Position numbers and translations under genes: made by a program. 6,012 nt of DNA from positions 1-6,012 of the forward strand of contig SVQS01000117.1 in assembly GCA_015065205.1 (NCBI GenBank), in the 5' to 3' direction. The DNA comes from Oscillospiraceae bacterium. Its GTDB lineage: Bacteria; Bacillota; Clostridia; Oscillospirales; CAG-272. Below, one piece after another: positions 1 through 4,529 of this stretch; position 1 is the stretch's first letter; every line of letters starts with the position of its first letter. Below the pieces are notes generated by a model, which saw only the letters and a list, made by a program, of their open reading frames with translations, was not told where the DNA came from and made no database searches.

Positions 1-2
1 CA

Positions 3-95
3 GCTGACCGTACACGTCTGAAGGAAATCGAAGAGACTCGCAAAACCTATGCAAAAACCGAAGAAACCGTAAAAGAGGAGGTAGAAGCACAATGA
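3..95 (+). CDS. rnfE: RnfE C-terminal tail (partial, 5' end outside window)
   Basis: Only the last 30 codons are present, read in the frame that ends at the TGA at 93-95. The residues are strongly charged and rich in Glu and Lys (for example LKEIEETRKTYAKTEE), which looks like a soluble tail after a membrane domain. The fragment itself carries no diagnostic motif. The assignment to RnfE, a membrane subunit of the ferredoxin:NAD+ oxidoreductase complex, is inferred from position: clostridial rnf operons run C-D-G-E-A-B and the next two genes are clearly A and B. The stop overlaps the rnfA start in an ATGA arrangement, so the two are probably translationally coupled. The rnfA ribosome binding site lies inside this gene. 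Confidence 0.65.
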   Translation, partial: ADRTRLKEIEETRKTYAKTEETVKEEVEAQ

Positions 96-676
96 CTTTT
101 GGTTCGATTATGACCTTGATGTTTACGGCATTGTTGGTTGAAAACTTCATCTTCTCCAAGTTCTACGGTTGCTGTCCTTTCCTTGGCGTTTCCGAAAAGC
201 CGGATACCGCTCTCGGAATGGGTATGGCAGTTACCTTCGTTATTACAACCGCATCGGCAGTAACTTGGGCGGTTTACACCTTCTTGCTTGCTCCCTTTGG
301 CTTGGATTATCTCAAAACCATTGCCTTTATTCTTGTAATTGCGGCATTGGTGCAATTCATTGAGATGTTCCTGCGTAAATTTATCCCCGCACTTTACAAC
401 TCCTTAGGTATTTATTTGCCCTTGATTACCACCAACTGTGCAGTTCTTTCCTGTGCGCTGTTGATCGTGCAGAACGAATACAATCTGTTGCAAGCAGTAT
501 GCTTTGGCTTTGCGGCATCCTTGGGCTTTACGCTTGCCATCGTGGTGTTCGCGGGTGTGCGCGTTCGTATGGAGAACGCAGATCCCCCCCGTGCGTTCCG
601 CGGATTTCCGCTCACGCTCATCACGGCAGGACTGTTGGCTATGGCGTTTTCCTGTTTCTCAGGCGTAAATCTGTAA
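92..676 (+). CDS. rnfA: Ion-translocating ferredoxin:NAD+ oxidoreductase complex subunit RnfA (RsxA/NqrE family)
   Basis: RnfA is an integral membrane subunit of the Rnf complex, which moves electrons from reduced ferredoxin to NAD+ while pumping Na+ or H+. The 194 residues match the family's usual length of about 190-195. About six hydrophobic segments are visible, near residues 5-22, 42-64, 74-93, 104-127, 133-156 and 172-190. Family landmarks are VENFIFSKFYGCCPFLGVS near residues 16-34 and PLITTNCAVLS at 110-120. By family knowledge, the Cys of the first motif (C28, with an extra adjacent C27) and C116 are the ligands that share an intramembrane Fe-S centre with RnfE. The start at 92 is supported by AGGAGG at 76-81 and by the 4-base ATGA overlap with the upstream gene. 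rnfB starts 16 bases after the stop, so they are one operon. Confidence 0.96.
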   Translation: MTFGSIMTLMFTALLVENFIFSKFYGCCPFLGVSEKPDTALGMGMAVTFVITTASAVTWAVYTFLLAPFGLDYLKTIAFILVIAALVQFIEMFLRKFIPALYNSLGIYLPLITTNCAVLSCALLIVQNEYNLLQAVCFGFAASLGFTLAIVVFAGVRVRMENADPPRAFRGFPLTLITAGLLAMAFSCFSGVNL

Positions 677-692
677 TGGGAGGACAAACGCT

Positions 693-1490
693 ATGGATAT
701 TATGAATGTTTTAATTCCCGTCGGTATTTTTGCCGGCTTGGGCATCCTGTTCGGCGTTGCCTTGGCGATTGCTTCCCGCGTGTTCGCGGTTGAGAGCGAC
801 CCCCGCGTAGAGCAAGTGCTTGAATGTCTCCCCGGCGCAAACTGCGGCGGATGCGGATATTCCGGTTGTGCGGCTCTGGCGCAAGCCATTGTCAAAGGGG
901 AAGCAACTCCCAACGCGTGCAACTCCTGCTCGGCAGAGGGCTGTCGCCGTATCGGCGAAATTATGGGTATTGAGGTTGAGATTTCTGTTCCGCTCCACGC
1001 ACATGTTATGTGCTCGGGTAACTGCAACACGGCAAAGTATAAGTATAGCTACGAGGGCGCGCAGGACTGCATTGCAGCCGAGAAGCTTGGCGGCGGTAAC
1101 AAAGCCTGCCCCAACGGTTGTATCGGCCTTGGAACCTGCGTAGCAGCCTGCAAATACGATGCCATTCACGTAGTGGACGGCTTGGCCGTTGTAGACGATG
1201 CCAAATGCATTGGATGCGGTGCTTGTGCAAATCTTTGCCCCAAGCATCTCATTTCGATGATTCCCGTCTCCAGTAAGTATTGCGTAGAGTGCCGTTCCGT
1301 TGAAAACGGTGCTATCACACGTAAGCAGTGTGACGTGGGTTGCATTTCCTGCAAGATCTGCGAAAAGAATTGCCCCGTTGGTGCCGTTACCGTTACCGAC
1401 TTCGTGGCAACCATCGACCAAAAGAAATGCATCGGCTGCGGCAAATGCGCCGACAAATGCCCGCGTAAGATTATTAAAAAAGCGGACTGA
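693..1490 (+). CDS. rnfB: Rnf complex electron-transfer subunit RnfB, polyferredoxin
   Basis: RnfB is the Fe-S subunit that takes electrons from reduced ferredoxin and feeds them into the Rnf complex. The 265-residue protein opens with one membrane anchor (about residues 5-28). A Fe4S domain follows, with C51-x2-C54-x4-C59-x16-C76. Next come conserved C107/C111 and C126, then C139-x3-C143-x5-C149-x3-C153. Three CxxCxxCxxxCP ferredoxin motifs follow, at C172-C182, C217-C227 (preceded by C213) and C246-C256. There are 29 cysteines in total. The long, multi-cluster form is typical of clostridial RnfB rather than the shorter proteobacterial RsxB. The start is set by GGGAGG at 678-683, 9 bases before ATG. 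An in-frame ATG at 702 is a weaker alternative. C79, C84 and C197 fall where I would not expect Cys in most relatives. This is the last gene of the operon. Confidence 0.96.
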   Translation: MDIMNVLIPVGIFAGLGILFGVALAIASRVFAVESDPRVEQVLECLPGANCGGCGYSGCAALAQAIVKGEATPNACNSCSAEGCRRIGEIMGIEVEISVPLHAHVMCSGNCNTAKYKYSYEGAQDCIAAEKLGGGNKACPNGCIGLGTCVAACKYDAIHVVDGLAVVDDAKCIGCGACANLCPKHLISMIPVSSKYCVECRSVENGAITRKQCDVGCISCKICEKNCPVGAVTVTDFVATIDQKKCIGCGKCADKCPRKIIKKAD

Positions 1491-1506
1491 TAAGTTTATA
1501 AGGATT

Positions 1507-1540
1507 GTGGGGAAAACTTCTTGAAAGAAGTTTTCCCCAC
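1507..1540. repeat. Perfect 34-base palindrome downstream of rnfB
   Basis: The arms at 1507-1522 and 1525-1540 are exact reverse complements (16 bp, GTGGGGAAAACTTCTT on the left) around a 2-base centre. RNA from either strand would form a long stable hairpin. No T-run follows on either side, so it is not a textbook terminator, although it lies 17 bases after the rnfB stop and may protect the mRNA 3' end. The right end and the bases after it (GTTTTCCCCACGCCC, 1530-1544) recur almost exactly at 4447-4461. I therefore read it as one copy of a dispersed palindromic repeat. That family assignment is inference. Confidence 0.75.
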
Positions 1541-1600
1541 GCCCCTTTCAAGAACTTTCTCACCACAAATAATTAAATAGAGTTTTCAGTTTGCAAATAG

Positions 1601-1671
1601 ACGGTCGGCGCGACACCGATAGGCGTTCGCTTTTTGCTCTCGCGAGTTCGCAGGTGCCACCGAGACCCTGC
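1601..1671. other. GC-rich island in the AT-rich rnfB 3' intergenic region, function unknown
   Basis: Bases 1601-1670 are about 64% G+C (45 of 70), whereas the bases on both sides are visibly AT-rich. The segment contains several small inverted repeats, including the palindrome CTCGCGAG at 1639-1646 and a bulged stem in GGTCGGCGCGACACC (1603-1617). It has no open frame of note and no tRNA or rRNA resemblance that I can recognise. On the - strand it carries CGGTGGCACC (1662-1653), which resembles the core of a T-box, but no gene lies downstream in that direction. It may be part of a dispersed repeat or a decayed insertion. Confidence 0.4.
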
Positions 1672-1700
1672 TCACTAAGAAAGTAGAATAAAAGCAAACA

Positions 1701-1724
1701 AGGGATAGCGCACTTGCTATCCCT
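1701..1724. terminator. Hairpin, possible terminator for the - strand gene
   Basis: AGGGATAGC (1701-1709) pairs perfectly with GCTATCCCT (1716-1724) across a 6-base loop. Read on the - strand, the stem is followed by a T-rich but interrupted stretch (complement of 1685-1700), so it could end transcription of the gene whose stop is at 1773. On the + strand the following GTATTTATGTT is a poor T-tract. The role is inferred from the convergent arrangement. Confidence 0.5.
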
Positions 1725-1746
1725 GTATTTATGTTATGGTAGGGTA

Positions 1747-1774
1747 GGAGCGACCATTGGTCGCCTGTTTTTTT
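1747..1774 (+). terminator. Rho-independent terminator at the end of the rnf transcript
   Basis: GCGACC (1750-1755) and GGTCGC (1759-1764) form a stem with a 3-base ATT loop. It is extended imperfectly by flanking GG/CC bases and followed by seven T residues (1768-1774). It is the first canonical + strand terminator after rnfB, 260 bases from its stop. Its T-run overlaps the stop codon (1775-1773) of the convergent - strand gene. Confidence 0.75.
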
Positions 1775-2012
1775 ACTCGTTTTCCATCTCTAATCGTTCT
1801 ACTAACAGCACACTAAATGCTGTAATGATAAAAGGGAAGAGTAGGTATGCCACAAGCGGTGCGTATTCTCTTGCGGCAAAGACGGGAGCGGTTATGCGTT
1901 CCTTCAGATAGGAAAAGAGAAAGAAGAGCGCGGCTCCGAGGTTGAGCGGTAATTCGATATGTAAAATCATTCGGGAATATTTCCCGAGCGGTCGCACGTT
2001 TGATGGCTTCAT
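1773..2012 (-). CDS. Small hypothetical membrane protein, two predicted helices
   Basis: I do not recognise this 79-residue protein. After a short basic N-terminus (MKPSNVRPLGKYSR) there are two hydrophobic stretches, at about residues 16-36 and 49-72. A loop of about 12 residues (KERITAPVFAAR) lies between them, and the C-terminus is acidic (VERLEMENE). No catalytic motif is visible. It looks like a small inner-membrane protein with no obvious enzymatic role. I start it at 2012 because AAAGGAGA (complement of 2025-2018) sits 5 bases ahead of that ATG. A longer in-frame reading from 2090 has no such site and would begin upstream of the probable promoter. An extended -10 element lies about 55 bases upstream. 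The gene converges on rnfB and is transcribed alone. The ribosome binding site, promoter and membrane pattern make it likely to be real. Confidence 0.72.
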   Translation of the reverse strand: MKPSNVRPLGKYSRMILHIELPLNLGAALFFLFSYLKERITAPVFAAREYAPLVAYLLFPFIITAFSVLLVERLEMENE

Positions 2013-2067
2013 AGCAATCTCCTTTGGTGTATGTTTATACTTTTTGCATATTTTTTGTTTTTTCTTT

Positions 2068-2076
2068 ATCATAGCA
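2068..2076 (-). promoter_or_regulatory. Extended -10 promoter for the - strand membrane protein gene
   Basis: On the - strand, TGC-TATGAT (complement of 2076-2068) is an extended -10 hexamer with five of six consensus bases. No good -35 is visible at 16-18 bases spacing, which is tolerable for extended -10 promoters. The transcript would start near 2061, giving a leader of about 50 bases with the AAAGGAGA site near its end. Confidence 0.5.
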
Positions 2077-2262
2077 CAAAAACGCTCCAAAATCTATGCA
2101 AAATGTTTTCCAAGTGAGGGAAACACTGCATACGCAGAACAAAAATATGCAATGTAAAAAATTTTTTTATGAATATTTTGGTGTTGTTTTCATCCATTTT
2201 TACATATTTATAAGTATTAGCGGCGGGGAGATGGCAAAAACATCCTTTTGATGTGTGCGTTT

Positions 2263-2292
2263 TTGACAAAACCTCCTACCTGTTGTTAAGAT
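2263..2292 (+). promoter_or_regulatory. Possible upstream (tandem) promoter of the 2369 gene
   Basis: A perfect -35 TTGACA (2263-2268) is followed 18 bases later by TAAGAT (2287-2292), which matches four of six bases of the -10 consensus. It lies directly upstream of a better -10 at 2313, so the gene may have tandem promoters. The weak -10 keeps confidence low. Confidence 0.35.
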
Positions 2293-2309
2293 TTGGAAAT
2301 TTTCTATTA

Positions 2310-2318
2310 TGTTATAAT
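2310..2318 (+). promoter_or_regulatory. Extended -10 promoter of the 2369 gene
   Basis: TG-T-TATAAT has a perfect -10 hexamer (2313-2318) with the TG extension at 2310-2311. There is no clear -35 at 16-18 bases spacing. Transcription would start near 2325, about 45 bases before the ATG. Confidence 0.65.
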
Positions 2319-2368
2319 GAAGATAGGCCACATCTGCGCCGCAACTTTGAAAGAATGAGGAAAAGACA

Positions 2369-2635
2369 ATGAGAAAAGCGACCAACAATCACGTCATCGC
2401 GCTATGCGAGGACCACGTATATTTCGGCGGCATGCAACTGACCTATCGGCTGTTACTGATCCCTGGGGAAGTTATGCACCGCTATTCTATCAGCATCTCT
2501 CTTGACGAGGAGACCTGCGAGGCAGAAGCCGGCGGTGATCTTGCACGTGCTCTAGGGCACTATCAACGCATTCGCGAGGGCTGTGTAACGCCTTGCGGAC
2601 TTGATGATGTAATGCAAGAATTGCGATATGCATAA
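2369..2635 (+). CDS. Small conserved-type protein, possibly DUF6514 family
   Basis: This is an 88-residue soluble protein with no signal peptide or membrane segment. An N-terminal beta-rich stretch (MQLTYRLLLIPGEVMHRYSI, residues 22-41) leads into ISLDEETCEAEAGGDLARAL and then a helix. The end reads CVTPCGLDDVMQEL (residues 72-85). The order of a Y-x-I strand, an acidic-residue segment, a helix and a final V-T/S-P-x-x-L-x-D-V motif resembles what I remember of DUF6514, a small clostridial family of unknown function. That assignment is from memory and tentative. GAGG at 2357-2360, 8 bases before the ATG, and an extended -10 promoter support the start. No terminator separates it from nrdR 105 bases downstream, so some transcripts may read through, but nrdR has its own promoter. 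Confidence 0.72.
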   Translation: MRKATNNHVIALCEDHVYFGGMQLTYRLLLIPGEVMHRYSISISLDEETCEAEAGGDLARALGHYQRIREGCVTPCGLDDVMQELRYA

Positions 2636-2653
2636 AAAATATCCAAAAAACTC

Positions 2654-2682
2654 TTTACATATTCCCAAAAGTATGTTATAAT
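2654..2682 (+). promoter_or_regulatory. nrdR promoter
   Basis: TTTACA (2654-2659) and TATAAT (2677-2682) are separated by exactly 17 bases, with an extended TG at 2674-2675. This is a strong vegetative-type promoter. Transcription should start near 2689, giving a leader of about 50 bases that contains the hairpin at 2707-2726. I see no sequence resembling an NrdR box here. Confidence 0.82.
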
Positions 2683-2700
2683 AATTAGAGAATTTTGGAA

Positions 2701-2740
2701 AAAGGAGCGTTCGAATCATCGGACGCAAGGGAATACAGTT
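2701..2740 (+). promoter_or_regulatory. nrdR leader: hairpin flanked by two ribosome-binding-like sites
   Basis: Bases 2707-2714 pair with 2719-2726 in an 8-bp stem with one G-T wobble and an ATCA loop. A strong AAAGGAG (2701-2707) lies immediately before the stem but 33 bases from the ATG. A weaker AAGGG (2727-2731) lies immediately after it, with 9-base spacing, and is the likely working site. No start codon lies at a usable distance from the first site, so it does not mark a leader peptide that I can see. Confidence 0.45.
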
Positions 2741-3199
2741 ATGAAATGTCCCAGTTGTGGTTATCCGAAAAGCCAGGTAATTGACTCTCGCCCTACTGTT
2801 GAGGGTAACAGCATCCGTCGCCGTCGCGAGTGTGAGCAATGCCAAAAGCGCTTCACTACTTTTGAAACACTTGAAATGTTGCAGATCTTTGTCATTAAAA
2901 AGAGCGGCAGCAAGGAGCTGTTCGATAAGCAAAAGCTCTTGGCAGGCGTTCTCAAAGCGACAGAGAAGCGTCCCGTTGATGCCGTTTTGCTTGTCAACGA
3001 GATCGAGGCAGAGCTTCAAAACACCCTGCATCAGGATATCACCTCTACCGAGCTTGGCGAAATTGTTATGCGTAAGCTGCGCGAACGCGACGAAGTTGCT
3101 TACGTTCGTTTCGCATCAGTTTATCGCGAGTTTAAGGATATTGACTCCTTCCTGCGCGAATTGCAGGAGCTTAAAGAAGGAGCAGAAGCGAATACATAA
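2741..3199 (+). CDS. nrdR: Transcriptional repressor NrdR (ribonucleotide reductase regulator)
   Basis: NrdR represses ribonucleotide reductase operons by binding NrdR boxes, with DNA binding controlled by ATP/dATP. At 152 residues it has the family's usual length. The N-terminal zinc ribbon uses C3, C6, C31 and C34. It includes the conserved DSRPTVEGNSIRRRREC (15-31) and RFTTFE (37-42). The ATP-cone follows from about residue 49 (VIKKSGSKELFDKQKL) to about 139 and includes the typical VAYVRFASVYREFKDID (119-135). All expected landmarks are intact. The start is fixed by the MKCPSCG signature and by AAGGG at 2727-2731. It has its own promoter and terminator. No nrd structural gene is in the window, so it acts on targets elsewhere. 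Confidence 0.98.
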   Translation: MKCPSCGYPKSQVIDSRPTVEGNSIRRRRECEQCQKRFTTFETLEMLQIFVIKKSGSKELFDKQKLLAGVLKATEKRPVDAVLLVNEIEAELQNTLHQDITSTELGEIVMRKLRERDEVAYVRFASVYREFKDIDSFLRELQELKEGAEANT

Positions 3200-3213
3200 T
3201 AACCGCATAAAAA

Positions 3214-3253
3214 GGGAAGATCGACTGTTTTTTAGCAGTCGACCTTCTTTTTT
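3214..3253 (+). terminator. Rho-independent terminator after nrdR
   Basis: Bases 3216-3227 pair with 3236-3247 in a 12-bp stem with one A-C mismatch and an 8-base loop (TTTTTTAG). Six T residues follow (3248-3253). An A-rich stretch before the stem can extend pairing with the T-run. It lies 14 bases after the nrdR stop. Confidence 0.88.
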
Positions 3254-3391
3254 GGTCGTTTTTCACAAAAATGACGAAAAATTTTTATAAATAGAGAATG
3301 AGCAAATGATATGAAAAAAAGAGAAAAAACGAGAAAAACGGAGATTGCATCATGCTAAATTAAAAAATCAAAAAAACTTTTCAAAAAGGGG
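3254..3391. other. AT-rich upstream region of the rplM promoter, possible UP element
   Basis: This stretch has no gene. Bases 3301-3347 are strongly purine-biased on the + strand. Bases 3361-3389 carry repeated A-tracts directly upstream of the -35, the pattern of an UP element that binds the RNA polymerase alpha subunit and boosts ribosomal promoters. The UP role is inferred from composition and position only. Confidence 0.4.
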
Positions 3392-3420
3392 TTGACAAGC
3401 AGGTTTGTTTATGTTATAAT
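3392..3420 (+). promoter_or_regulatory. rplM-rpsI operon promoter, near-perfect consensus
   Basis: TTGACA (3392-3397) and TATAAT (3415-3420) both match the consensus completely, with 17-base spacing and an extended TG at 3412-3413. This is the strongest promoter in the window, as expected for ribosomal protein genes. The predicted leader is only about 42 bases and very A/T-rich, with no obvious fold. Confidence 0.93.
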
Positions 3421-3468
3421 ATGCGAGCATGAAAAAAATTCTATTTATTTTGTTGGAGGAACCCTACA

Positions 3469-3897
3469 ATGTCTACATTTATGCAAAAGAAAGAAAATGT
3501 AGTTCGCAAGTGGTACATTCTGGACGCAGCAGGCAAGCCCATGGGTAAGACCGCTGTTGCAGCTGCAGACCTTCTGCGCGGCAAAAATGCTCCCGAATTC
3601 ACCCCTCACGTGGACTGCGGCAACTTCGTTATCGTTATCAACGCCGAAAAGGCAGTTCTTACCGGTAAGAAGATGGAACAAAAGTACTACTACCATCATT
3701 CCGGCTACATTGGCGGCATGAAGGCTGTTCAAGCTAAGACCATGATGGCAACCAAGCCCGAGAGAGCAATGGAGCTCGCTATTAAGGGCATGCTTCCCAA
3801 GAACACCTTGGGTGCAAAGGCATTCACTCGTCTCAAGGTTTACGCCGGCGAGGCTCACAAGCACGAGGCACAAAAGCCCGAAGCTTACGAGTTTTGA
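3469..3897 (+). CDS. rplM: Large ribosomal subunit protein L13 (uL13)
   Basis: uL13 is an early-assembling 50S protein that binds 23S rRNA. The 142-residue length is normal. The N-terminal RKWYILDAAGKPMGK (13-27) and the HVDCGNFVIVINAEK block (47-61) are family hallmarks. TGKKMEQKYYYHHSGYIGG follows at 65-83, then the signature GMLPKNTLG at 107-115 and the basic RLKVYAGEAHKHEAQKP at 121-137. GGAGGA at 3455-3460, 8 bases before the ATG, fixes the start. A second Met at residue 5 is a possible but less well spaced alternative. rpsI follows after 25 bases, the arrangement seen in nearly all bacteria. Confidence 0.98.
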   Translation: MSTFMQKKENVVRKWYILDAAGKPMGKTAVAAADLLRGKNAPEFTPHVDCGNFVIVINAEKAVLTGKKMEQKYYYHHSGYIGGMKAVQAKTMMATKPERAMELAIKGMLPKNTLGAKAFTRLKVYAGEAHKHEAQKPEAYEF

Positions 3898-3922
3898 TTG
3901 AGAGAAAGGAAGGACATAACGA

Positions 3923-4324
3923 ATGTATACAAGTGCTAAGCCCTATTTCTACGGAACCGGCAGAAGAAAGAAGTCCGTTGCTCGCGTTCGCATCGTTCCC
4001 GGCACCGGCGTTATCACCATCAACAAGCGTGACATCGACGATTACTTCGGTCTCGAGACCTTGAAGCTCATCGTTAACCAACCCTTTGGCGTAACCGGCA
4101 CCGAAGGTAAGTTTGATATTATCGCAACCGTAAACGGCGGCGGTATCTCCGGCCAGGCAGGCGCAATCCGCCACGGCCTCGCTCGTGCTCTCGTTGCTGC
4201 AGACGCAGAGTACAAACCCGCACTCAAGGCAGCAGGCTTCCTGACTCGCGATCCTCGTATGAAGGAAAGAAAGAAGTACGGACTCAAAGCTGCACGTCGT
4301 GCACCTCAATTTTCCAAGAGATAA
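3923..4324 (+). CDS. rpsI: Small ribosomal subunit protein S9 (uS9)
   Basis: uS9 sits in the head of the 30S subunit, and its basic C-terminal tail reaches toward the P-site tRNA. The 133 residues are close to the usual 130. Visible landmarks are YGTGRRKKSVARVRIVPGTG (10-29), the family signature GGGISGQAGAIRHGLARAL (72-90), LTRDPRMKERKKYG (107-120) and the invariant-type ending ARRAPQFSKR. AAAGGAAGGA at 3905-3914 supports the start. It is co-transcribed with rplM, and a strong terminator begins 23 bases after the stop. Confidence 0.98.
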   Translation: MYTSAKPYFYGTGRRKKSVARVRIVPGTGVITINKRDIDDYFGLETLKLIVNQPFGVTGTEGKFDIIATVNGGGISGQAGAIRHGLARALVAADAEYKPALKAAGFLTRDPRMKERKKYGLKAARRAPQFSKR

Positions 4325-4347
4325 AAACAACACTTTATGGTGTATTT

Positions 4348-4380
4348 CAACACCCATCGTTTCCGGTGGGTGTTGTTTTT
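4348..4380 (+). terminator. Rho-independent terminator of the rplM-rpsI operon
   Basis: Bases 4348-4359 pair with 4364-4375 in a 12-bp stem with one T-G wobble and a TTTC loop. Five T residues follow (4376-4380). The six-base start of the left arm, CAACAC, also occurs at 4328-4333. A competing outer pairing (4325-4333 with 4370-4378) is therefore possible. Confidence 0.9.
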
Positions 4381-4388
4381 ATCTCGTA

Positions 4389-4470
4389 AAATTGAGGCCC
4401 GCAAAGCCAAGCTTTGCGGTTCGGGCTAAAAACAGTCCACCGGACTGTTTTCCTCACGCCCGAACAATTC
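4389..4470. repeat. Nested palindromic element between rpsI and the reductase operon
   Basis: Several inverted repeats are stacked in about 80 bases. AATTG (4390-4394) pairs with CAATT (4465-4469). CCGCAAAGC (4399-4407) pairs with GCTTTGCGG (4411-4419). GTTCGGGC (4419-4426) pairs with GCCCGAAC (4458-4465) and encloses AAAACAGTCC (4429-4438) with GGACTGTTTT (4442-4451). Folded together they make a closed multi-branch structure. There is no T-run of terminator type. The segment GTTTTCCTCACGCCC (4447-4461) matches 14 of 15 bases at 1530-1544. I read it as a dispersed palindromic repeat of the same broad kind. A structured RNA is the alternative. Confidence 0.65.
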
Positions 4471-4529
4471 TCCAAGAGGATGTTGTTTTGCTGTGGCAAG
4501 GAAACGGTTGAAAAGATTGTGCTATCCTA

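Larger units (their letters stand above)
2013..2368. other. Divergent intergenic region (356 bases)
   Basis: This AT-rich gap separates the - strand membrane protein gene from the + strand small gene, so it should hold the promoters of both. Besides those promoters I see only weak structure: CTGC-ATAC-GCAG near 2126-2137 and ACATC-CTTTT-GATGT near 2240-2254, the latter followed by GTGCGTTTTT. No convincing gene, tRNA or riboswitch is visible. The central 2150-2220 part is almost pure A/T with one long A6T7-type run. Confidence 0.6.

Noticed and set aside
711..1421. 236-residue open frame antisense to rnfB
   Set aside because: It is fully contained within rnfB on the opposite strand, contains runs that mirror Cys/Gly codons, and has no ribosome binding site or family resemblance. 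rnfB is unambiguous.
1653..1662. Functional T-box riboswitch on the - strand
   Set aside because: Only the short core is similar. There is no gene downstream on that strand, no terminator with a T-run, and no recognisable specifier stem.
2013..2090. N-terminal extension of the - strand membrane protein to an ATG at 2090
   Set aside because: The extra 26 residues would begin upstream of the probable -10 at 2073-2068, and they lack a ribosome binding site. The ATG at 2012 has AAAGGAGA at good spacing.
2221..2265. Terminator-like hairpin ACATC-CTTTT-GATGT followed by T residues
   Set aside because: The stem is only 5 bp and A/T-rich, and no + strand gene upstream needs ending. The T residues are also part of the TTTTTGACA promoter element.
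3421..3468. L13 autoregulatory leader RNA upstream of rplM
   Set aside because: The predicted leader is about 42 bases and nearly all A/T, with no convincing stem. The known L13 leader motif could not be recognised.
3429..3468. Leader peptide from the ATG at 3429 ahead of rplM
   Set aside because: The ATG has no ribosome binding site and lies almost at the predicted transcription start. The frame runs into rplM out of phase, so nothing supports translation.
3833..4357. 174-residue open frame antisense to rpsI and the rplM end
   Set aside because: It lies opposite two certain ribosomal genes with strongly biased codons, which often leave long antisense frames. No independent support was seen.
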